DNA of 64,000 nucleotides from NCBI GenBank assembly GCA_017405965.1, contig JAFQZK010000037.1, positions 1 to 64,000 on the forward strand. The letters run 5' to 3'. The DNA comes from Muribaculaceae bacterium (lineage in GTDB: Bacteria; Bacteroidota; Bacteroidia; Bacteroidales; Muribaculaceae). Below are positions 58,461 to 64,000 of the stretch, one piece after another (the stretch's first letter is position 1; every line of letters starts with the position of its first letter). Position numbers and translations under genes: made by a program. The notes under the pieces are model-generated. The model saw only the letters and a program-made list of their open reading frames with translations. It searched no databases and was not told the origin of the DNA.

Positions 58461-60215
58461 TTAATCAGAAACTCGTACATTCTCGCTGCTGCTGATAGCA
58501 ACATAGCTATTCTCGGCAGTATTGGTCACACGCGGGTTGGGCTCCAGACCGGCACCGATAACCTCGTTGGGGATCTGGATGGCATAACGCGGGTCAAGAG
58601 TCTCGAGGGTATAAACGTTCTCAATACCCATCTTGTGCTTGATGGAGAAACCGAAGCGCTTGATGTCGAACCAACGGTTACCCATGTGAACCAACTGGAT
58701 GCGGCGGAAGTGCTGAACGCACTGCATGTAAGGCTCGATCTCGTTGGTCATGTGGTACTTGTCACTCGGGCAAACCTCGTCGATGTTGAACTTCATCACG
58801 ATGTTGTAACCGGGATCCTTGCGATCGGGGTTGCTGTAGTAGCTGTAGAAGTTCAGGATCTGATCCTTGGTGAGCGATACCATGTTGTAGTTGCGCGACT
58901 CATCCTCGGAGATGTGCTCCTGGTTCCAGATGTACAGGTCATCGAAGGCAGCATCGATGTTGCCCAGGAACAGGTTGGCCTCGGCACGCATCAGCAGGTT
59001 CTCCTCGACGGTGAACTCGGGGCGAATCTCATGGCAGTAACCGATACCCGAAATCTTGTCGGTGTACTCGAACTGCTCGAAGCAGTTGCCGGCAAAATAT
59101 GCACCGTACTCCTGACCACCGGCACTACCGCAAACACCATTGAAGCAAGGCATCATCGCGAATTTCTCCTTGGTCTTGGTGTTCTGGTACTGGCAACGTG
59201 CCCACGACGGGCCGGGACCCTGGATGGTACCGCGCTTGGCGTCACGGTTGCAAGTGAAGCGGTAACCCAGGAAGCGACGCCACCAGGTGCTGTAGTTGGT
59301 GAACAACTGGAGGTTGCAGGGACGCTCGATGCTGGTGAAGTAGCGGCCGATGTCACTGATGTAGTAGAAATCGTCCTGCCACCAACCGTCGTTGAGCATA
59401 GTGCTGGGATCACCACCCTTGAACGAAGCGTTTACATACTCAACCACCTTGTCATACTCACGCTTGATGAGGTAGAAACGAGCGGCGAAAGAGTTGGAAG
59501 AAGCTACATTGAAGTGGTTCTTGGGCACCTCATAATACTCATCGGTGATATACTTCAGACCATTCAACAGGTCGGCCTCGATCTTCTCATAGGTCTCCTG
59601 GAGAGTGCCACGGTCATACTTGGGATCCAGTTCCTTCTCGGGAACGGTGGTATAAGGAATACCGGGCAGCGTCTTGCTGATGGTCTCGCCACGATAAGGC
59701 ATGCAGAAGATTTGTGCCAGGATGAAGTGGTGATAGGCACGAATCATGTAAGCCTCACCCTTGATGGCGTCCATCAAGGCCTGCTGGTCGGCAGTGATGG
59801 GCTCACCCTCGATCATGCCGGTAGCCTCAAATTCATCGGTCTTCTCAAGCACGGCATTGGCAATGGCGATAGCGCCATAGCAACCGTTCCAGATACCTGA
59901 CGGGGTGTCGCTGCTGGAAATATCCAGATCCACGTCTTCCCAGGCATAAACCTGCTCATCGGCTTGGCTATAGAAGCCCAAGTGATAGCGCACGCCATCG
60001 TCACTGGGCGAGTTGTTGTCAATCACGTTATCACTTGACAATTCACCCACGAGCGCATAGTTAGAATCGGTGTAACCGGTCACGAGCAACTGCCTCAGCT
60101 GTTCAAGGTTCACCAGATAGACGCGAGTGTCAGGCACCTTGTCAAGGAAGTCCTTGCAAGAGCTCAAGCCAATCAGCGCCACGGCGATAAATAAGATTTT
60201 ATATCGTAATTTCAT
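58461..60215 (-). CDS. RagB/SusD-family outer-membrane lipoprotein
   Basis: A 584-aa surface lipoprotein (LSSC, C20) that forms the lid over the SusC transporter. It has the SusD N-terminal TPR-like region (DFLDKVPDTR, SDNVIDNNSP, CYGAIAIANAVLEKTDEF, EAYMIRAYHHFILAQIFCMPY) and the C-terminal WFDIKRFGFSIKH with YAIQIPNEVIGAGLEPNPR. The ligand cannot be predicted. The operon contains a metallohydrolase and no glycosidase, so a peptide or metal-containing ligand is more likely than a polysaccharide. It lies 39 bp after susC. Confidence 0.93.
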   Translation of the reverse strand: MKLRYKILFIAVALIGLSSCKDFLDKVPDTRVYLVNLEQLRQLLVTGYTDSNYALVGELSSDNVIDNNSPSDDGVRYHLGFYSQADEQVYAWEDVDLDISSSDTPSGIWNGCYGAIAIANAVLEKTDEFEATGMIEGEPITADQQALMDAIKGEAYMIRAYHHFILAQIFCMPYRGETISKTLPGIPYTTVPEKELDPKYDRGTLQETYEKIEADLLNGLKYITDEYYEVPKNHFNVASSNSFAARFYLIKREYDKVVEYVNASFKGGDPSTMLNDGWWQDDFYYISDIGRYFTSIERPCNLQLFTNYSTWWRRFLGYRFTCNRDAKRGTIQGPGPSWARCQYQNTKTKEKFAMMPCFNGVCGSAGGQEYGAYFAGNCFEQFEYTDKISGIGYCHEIRPEFTVEENLLMRAEANLFLGNIDAAFDDLYIWNQEHISEDESRNYNMVSLTKDQILNFYSYYSNPDRKDPGYNIVMKFNIDEVCPSDKYHMTNEIEPYMQCVQHFRRIQLVHMGNRWFDIKRFGFSIKHKMGIENVYTLETLDPRYAIQIPNEVIGAGLEPNPRVTNTAENSYVAISSSENVRVSD

Positions 60216-60254
60216 AATCTTTATATATATATAATAAGGTGTAACAACTATAGA

Positions 60255-63200
60255 TTACATACCCAGACGCAGAGTCAAGGTGAACTGTTTGGGGTTGGGC
60301 GAAGCAACACCACCACTGTTGAAGAACTCAGGATCCTGACCGTTCAACTTCTTGTCGGCATAAAGCAGGCAGATGTTGGTGGCAGCAAACTTGATCGAAG
60401 CCGTGCTCAGACGCAGGTGCGAAATCAAAGACTTGGGCACGTCATAGGTCAGCGAGATCTCTTTCAGGCGGATAAAGTCGCCCTTAGCAATACGAGCAGT
60501 ACTGTAGTTATAGGCATTGTAGGCCATGCCCAGGTAGTCGTTGGAATAAGCCTGACGACGTGATGCGATGGCGGGAATGTCGGTAAGAGCCTCGTCGCCG
60601 GGGAGAGCCCAACGGTTCTTGAAGTCCTTGGTGAAGGAAGTCAGGTCGCTGTAGGCAGCCGAGAAGACGGGATCAAGACGCAACTTGTTGCCGAACGAAT
60701 AGGTCATGAAGACGTTCAGGTGGAATCCCTTGAAGTCGAACATGTTACCGAAACCACCAGTGTAGGGAGGATCAACGGGACCCTCATACTTGAGGAAGCC
60801 GAGGTTCTCATACTCCTGGAAGTTCACACCCTGGTTAGAGATGCTACCGGTCTCGTCATAAACGAGGGGAAGACCATGGCTGTCAAGACCAGCGAAGGGA
60901 ATCGAGAAGATGGCACGGTGGGGATAATCCTGCAAGGGGAAACCGCTACCGGTTACCAGGTCGATGACGCGCGAACGCGACTGCAGCTTGGTGATCTTGG
61001 TCACAGCATAGGAGAACGTCAAGTCGGTGCTCCAACCGAAGCCACCGGGACGTGAGGGCTCGATGTTGCGTGACGAGAAGGTGAACTCGACACCATGCGA
61101 CTTCATCTCGGCCACGTTACCATACTTAGAGGTGATACCACCGACACCCTGGGTGCGGATAAGACCAATCAGGTCATAGTTGTTACGGAAGTACCAGTCG
61201 AATACGATATTGAAGCGGTTGTACATGAAACCGAGGTCAACACCGAGGTCGAACTCGTGCTTCTTCTCGTAGGTCAGCTCGCTGTTACCCAGACCTGCCA
61301 GATACAGACCGGTCTCATAGGCCGAAGTCTCCTGGCGCCAGGGACGGGTGGGATAATAGAGGGCCTCGGCATTGGCATAGCCCGAGGGGCCGCTCTCACC
61401 GGTCAGCGAGTAGCTCAAGCGCAGCTTGGCGTGTGAAAGTGTACCCTTCTGGTACAGGGGCATGTTCTGGAAGAAGGGCTCGTCATAGATGTTCCATGCA
61501 GCCGAAATGTTCCAGGTGGGGAGCCAACGGCTCTGGTCGGTCTTACCCATCAGGTTAGAACCCTCGTAACGAACGGTTCCGTTCAAGACGTAGCGGCCGA
61601 GGAGCGCGTAGTTGGCGTTGGCAAAGTAAGCCATATTGCGGCGATGGGTGTTACCCACGCTGTAGTAAGCACCATTCTCTTCCTGCATCTGCTTGAAGAG
61701 CTTGTAGTTCAAGGCGGGCAGGTTACCGTTGTCGTAAACAACGCCCCAAGCCTCGAAGTTCTCATAGAAACGGTCAACGCGGCTGGCCTCCATACCTGCA
61801 TACAGGTTGATGAGGTGCTGGCCGTTGTTGAAGTCCTTCATATACTGACCAGTGGCACGGAAGTCAAAGGTCTTAAGGCTGTTCTTGGAGAAGAACAACA
61901 TACCACCTTCCTTCATGACACTCTCGGGCAGTGCGTTGGGCACGTCGATATCGGTGTAGAGGTAGGTGTTGGACGAACGGATGATAGCGTTCTCGGGAAT
62001 GATACCGGCGCGGTAGGCGTTGGCCTGGTTACTGTTCTCGAGCACGTAGTGGTTCTGCTCAGAGTTCACCGAACGCATCGAACCCAAGATGTTGAACTCA
62101 AGAGACTGATCCTGCTTGAGGATGGGCTTGATGTTCAATTCGCCCTGGAACTTAAGGTCGGTCACCTCAACGTCGATGTAGTTGGACTCCAACTCATCGA
62201 AGATGTTGAAGTTGGTGTAGTTACGGATATAACGCCTGTTGGGGTCAAGGGTGCGGGCGGTATTCAACGCGAAGCTGTAGGGGTTGATATCGAAGTCACG
62301 CTTTACCTCACCGTAAACAACGTCAACATTCTGGCTCAAGGTACCGGGAGCCTTCTGGTCACGGAAACTGTTACTGTTCAGAATCTTGATCCTGATCTTG
62401 TCGGTCAGGTTGTAGATTGCATTAGCATTGAAGGTATAACGCTCAACACGGCTGCTCTTGTACCAACCCGGATCGGTCATCACCGATGCTGAGGTGTAGA
62501 ACGAACCCTTCTCGGTACCACCCGAGATGCTGACAGCATGGTTCTGCATCACGTTGTTGTTGAACAGCAGGTCAAACCAGTCGGTGTTGCGCATCTCGGC
62601 CTCACGCAGATACTGGTTGCGAGCGTTCTGGGTATTGGGCAGACCGTAGCCGGTAACCGGATCATAGGTGTCCATCAAGGTGTACATCTGACCATAGATA
62701 CCCGAGGTGGTGCTGTTCACCAGGCTGGCATACTCGAGCCAACCCTTCTGCTCCATCTCACGCAAGATACTCATCTGCTCCTGAGAGTTACAGATGTTGA
62801 AGTCGCGGTAGTTGGGCTTCAAGCGATAGGTGAACTCACCAGTGTAGTTGATTGAAGAAGTACCCTTGCGACCGGTCTTGGTCGTGATAACGATCACACC
62901 GGCGTTGGCCTTAGCACCGTAGATAGATGTTGCTGAACCATCCTTCAGGATCTGGAAGCTCTCGATATCGTCGGCGTTAAGACCGGCAACAGCCGAGGCG
63001 ATCAGCGTGGTAGCGTCACCCGACGACAGATCGTCGGCGCTGATGTCCACGTTGTCCTCCAGAATCACACCATCCACAACCCACAGGGGCTTGGAGCTAC
63101 CGTAGATAGAGGTAGCACCGCGCACGCGGATTTTGGGTGCAGTACCAAAGGTACCTGACACGTTCTGTACCTGCACACCCGACACGCGGCCCTCAAGACC

Positions 63201-63605
63201 ACGGCTGACGTCGGCAACACCCGAGAGTTTGGTCTTCTCGGCGTCGACGCTCTGGGTAGCACCGGTAAAGAGTCGTTTGTCCACCTTCTGGTAACCGGTG
63301 ACAACGACCTCGTTAAGCATCTCACCCTTGGGCTTAAGAATGATGGTCATGCCGGACTTAGCAGCCACGATGGCATCCTCATAACCCACATAGGTGACTT
63401 TAATCTTTGTGCCTGCCGGCACATTCAATGTGAAATGACCGTCAAAATCGGTAGCCACGCCGTTCTTGGGATTGCTCTGCTGAACGACCGAAGCACCGAT
63501 TACCGGTTCGTTGTTCTCGTCATACACCGTTCCGCTCACCTGTGCCGAAACACCAAGCGCGGCAAGTGCCATGACAAGGAACAAGAGTAAATGTTTAAGA
63601 CTCAT
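60255..63605 (-). CDS. SusC/RagA-family TonB-dependent outer-membrane transporter
   Basis: A 1116-aa TonB-dependent transporter. Signal peptide 1-22 (GVSAQ). The N-terminal carboxypeptidase-regulatory-like domain (about 23-100) has VSGTVYDENNEPVIGASVV. LNEVVVTGYQ follows (SusC TonB-box region), then the plug (about 115-235) with GRVSGVQVQNVSGTFGTAPKIRVRG and DGSATSIYGAKANAGVIVITTK, and a 22-strand barrel ending in a C-terminal LTLRLGM. It imports a ligand delivered by the SusD lid. First gene of the four-gene operon with an unusually long leader. Confidence 0.94.
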   Translation of the reverse strand: MSLKHLLLFLVMALAALGVSAQVSGTVYDENNEPVIGASVVQQSNPKNGVATDFDGHFTLNVPAGTKIKVTYVGYEDAIVAAKSGMTIILKPKGEMLNEVVVTGYQKVDKRLFTGATQSVDAEKTKLSGVADVSRGLEGRVSGVQVQNVSGTFGTAPKIRVRGATSIYGSSKPLWVVDGVILEDNVDISADDLSSGDATTLIASAVAGLNADDIESFQILKDGSATSIYGAKANAGVIVITTKTGRKGTSSINYTGEFTYRLKPNYRDFNICNSQEQMSILREMEQKGWLEYASLVNSTTSGIYGQMYTLMDTYDPVTGYGLPNTQNARNQYLREAEMRNTDWFDLLFNNNVMQNHAVSISGGTEKGSFYTSASVMTDPGWYKSSRVERYTFNANAIYNLTDKIRIKILNSNSFRDQKAPGTLSQNVDVVYGEVKRDFDINPYSFALNTARTLDPNRRYIRNYTNFNIFDELESNYIDVEVTDLKFQGELNIKPILKQDQSLEFNILGSMRSVNSEQNHYVLENSNQANAYRAGIIPENAIIRSSNTYLYTDIDVPNALPESVMKEGGMLFFSKNSLKTFDFRATGQYMKDFNNGQHLINLYAGMEASRVDRFYENFEAWGVVYDNGNLPALNYKLFKQMQEENGAYYSVGNTHRRNMAYFANANYALLGRYVLNGTVRYEGSNLMGKTDQSRWLPTWNISAAWNIYDEPFFQNMPLYQKGTLSHAKLRLSYSLTGESGPSGYANAEALYYPTRPWRQETSAYETGLYLAGLGNSELTYEKKHEFDLGVDLGFMYNRFNIVFDWYFRNNYDLIGLIRTQGVGGITSKYGNVAEMKSHGVEFTFSSRNIEPSRPGGFGWSTDLTFSYAVTKITKLQSRSRVIDLVTGSGFPLQDYPHRAIFSIPFAGLDSHGLPLVYDETGSISNQGVNFQEYENLGFLKYEGPVDPPYTGGFGNMFDFKGFHLNVFMTYSFGNKLRLDPVFSAAYSDLTSFTKDFKNRWALPGDEALTDIPAIASRRQAYSNDYLGMAYNAYNYSTARIAKGDFIRLKEISLTYDVPKSLISHLRLSTASIKFAATNICLLYADKKLNGQDPEFFNSGGVASPNPKQFTLTLRLGM

Positions 63606-63835
63606 AAATTTTAGTTTAATTGATTAATTATTAATGTTTTAAAAGTTTTTACTTCATTTGTGGTATTACCCATCTTTCGGCAAAGGGCGTTAAAACATAA
63701 AACTAGCGTAAAACCTGGGCGGCATTAATTCCAGGCTCTACTTCAGATTCAGGCTCCAATCTATACAACAGATTGATTATCTACAGTTTCTCTGTTTCTT
63801 AACAACATCTTTAAAAAGATAGGCTTGCAAAGTTA
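63606..63835 (-). promoter_or_regulatory. Promoter and long 5' leader of the SusCD operon
   Basis: A -7 box TAACTTTG lies at 63835-63828 on the minus strand, giving a leader of about 215 nt before the susC ATG. The leader has a stem CCTGG/CCAGG (about 63714-63735) with other AT-rich pairing. No -33 element at normal spacing was found; a TTTTGACAAAA-like word lies about 32 bp upstream of the box, too far for the standard promoter. The remaining bases to 64000 are AT-rich and show no gene. Confidence 0.55.
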
Positions 63836-64000
63836 CTACTATTTTTTTATAAATAATGTAATTTTGTCAAAAAGTTTCTATTTTTTTTGCCATAATGCTA
63901 CTGGAAATACCCAAAAATATTGATTCACAAGATTTTAACTGACATATCCCGAAAATAAACGAAAACTATCGGAATTTATGGTCCCAGACAGGCCGCAAAT

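Noticed and set aside
1..64000. tRNA or rRNA genes
   Set aside because: No sequence with a tRNA T-loop/acceptor arrangement or rRNA conserved words was noticed in any spacer.

Overview
The window looks like chromosomal DNA from a Bacteroidales bacterium (Prevotellaceae/Muribaculaceae type; I cannot resolve the genus). Evidence: a SusC/SusD pair with Bacteroidales-only lipoproteins, DUF3127, DUF4251 and TIGR04076 families, the neighbourhoods tig-clpP-clpX-recQ and sppA-lpxK-punA-thiL, start codons without Shine-Dalgarno sequences, and many Bacteroidetes promoters (-33 TTTG, spacer of about 17-22, -7 TAnnTTTG). No rRNA, tRNA, CRISPR array, insertion sequence or phage was found.

Layout. 1-5.9 kb: an edge-truncated gene, guanine deaminase, an M20 dipeptidase, a DUF3127 protein with an SSB-like tail, an AlbA_2/Schlafen-type protein and an SGNH hydrolase. 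5.9-17 kb (minus strand): envelope biogenesis and quality control (PpiC-type foldase, M16 protease, SurA-like foldase, OstA/LptA-like protein) running into mutL and a PHP phosphatase. 17.3-23.2 kb (minus): trigger factor, ClpP, ClpX, RecQ. 23.5-30.4 kb: DUF4251 and CPBP proteins, then a plus-strand sppA-lpxK-punA-thiL run ending in a strong terminator. 30.6-30.85 kb: a probable unassigned structured RNA. 31.0-36.8 kb: one apparent operon with a Rossmann/DUF2520 protein, Maf, two tandem secreted paralogues of unknown function and a complete FecBCD/BtuFCD-type ABC importer. 37-43 kb: a 3D-domain protein, three tandem S41 proteases and dCMP deaminase. 43.2-51.2 kb: MsrA, M15 peptidase, an uncharacterised ATP-grasp-like protein, a fourth S41-like protease, a GH2 glycosidase, EngB and a TIGR04076 protein. 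51.3-63.6 kb: two large secreted dockerin-tailed paralogues around a repeat-rich spacer, then a SusC-SusD-metallohydrolase-DUF4302 operon with no carbohydrate enzyme in it.

The least explained signal is not a gene. Many spacers hold short tandem arrays with a strict 7-bp or 9-bp period. The unit sequence differs from spacer to spacer, and arrays often abut start or stop codons; two are flanked by long inverted repeats. Three copies of a GAGACGCAA-type palindrome form a second dispersed repeat family. Other notable points are the structured RNA candidate at 30.6 kb, three genes whose start codon lies 5-8 nt from the -7 box (probably leaderless mRNAs), a MutL lacking the endonuclease motifs, a ClpX with VGY in place of the IGF tripeptide, and a dockerin tail that has lost its second calcium loop.

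Limits: everything here was read by eye. Family names rest on motif recognition; no search, alignment or folding was run.
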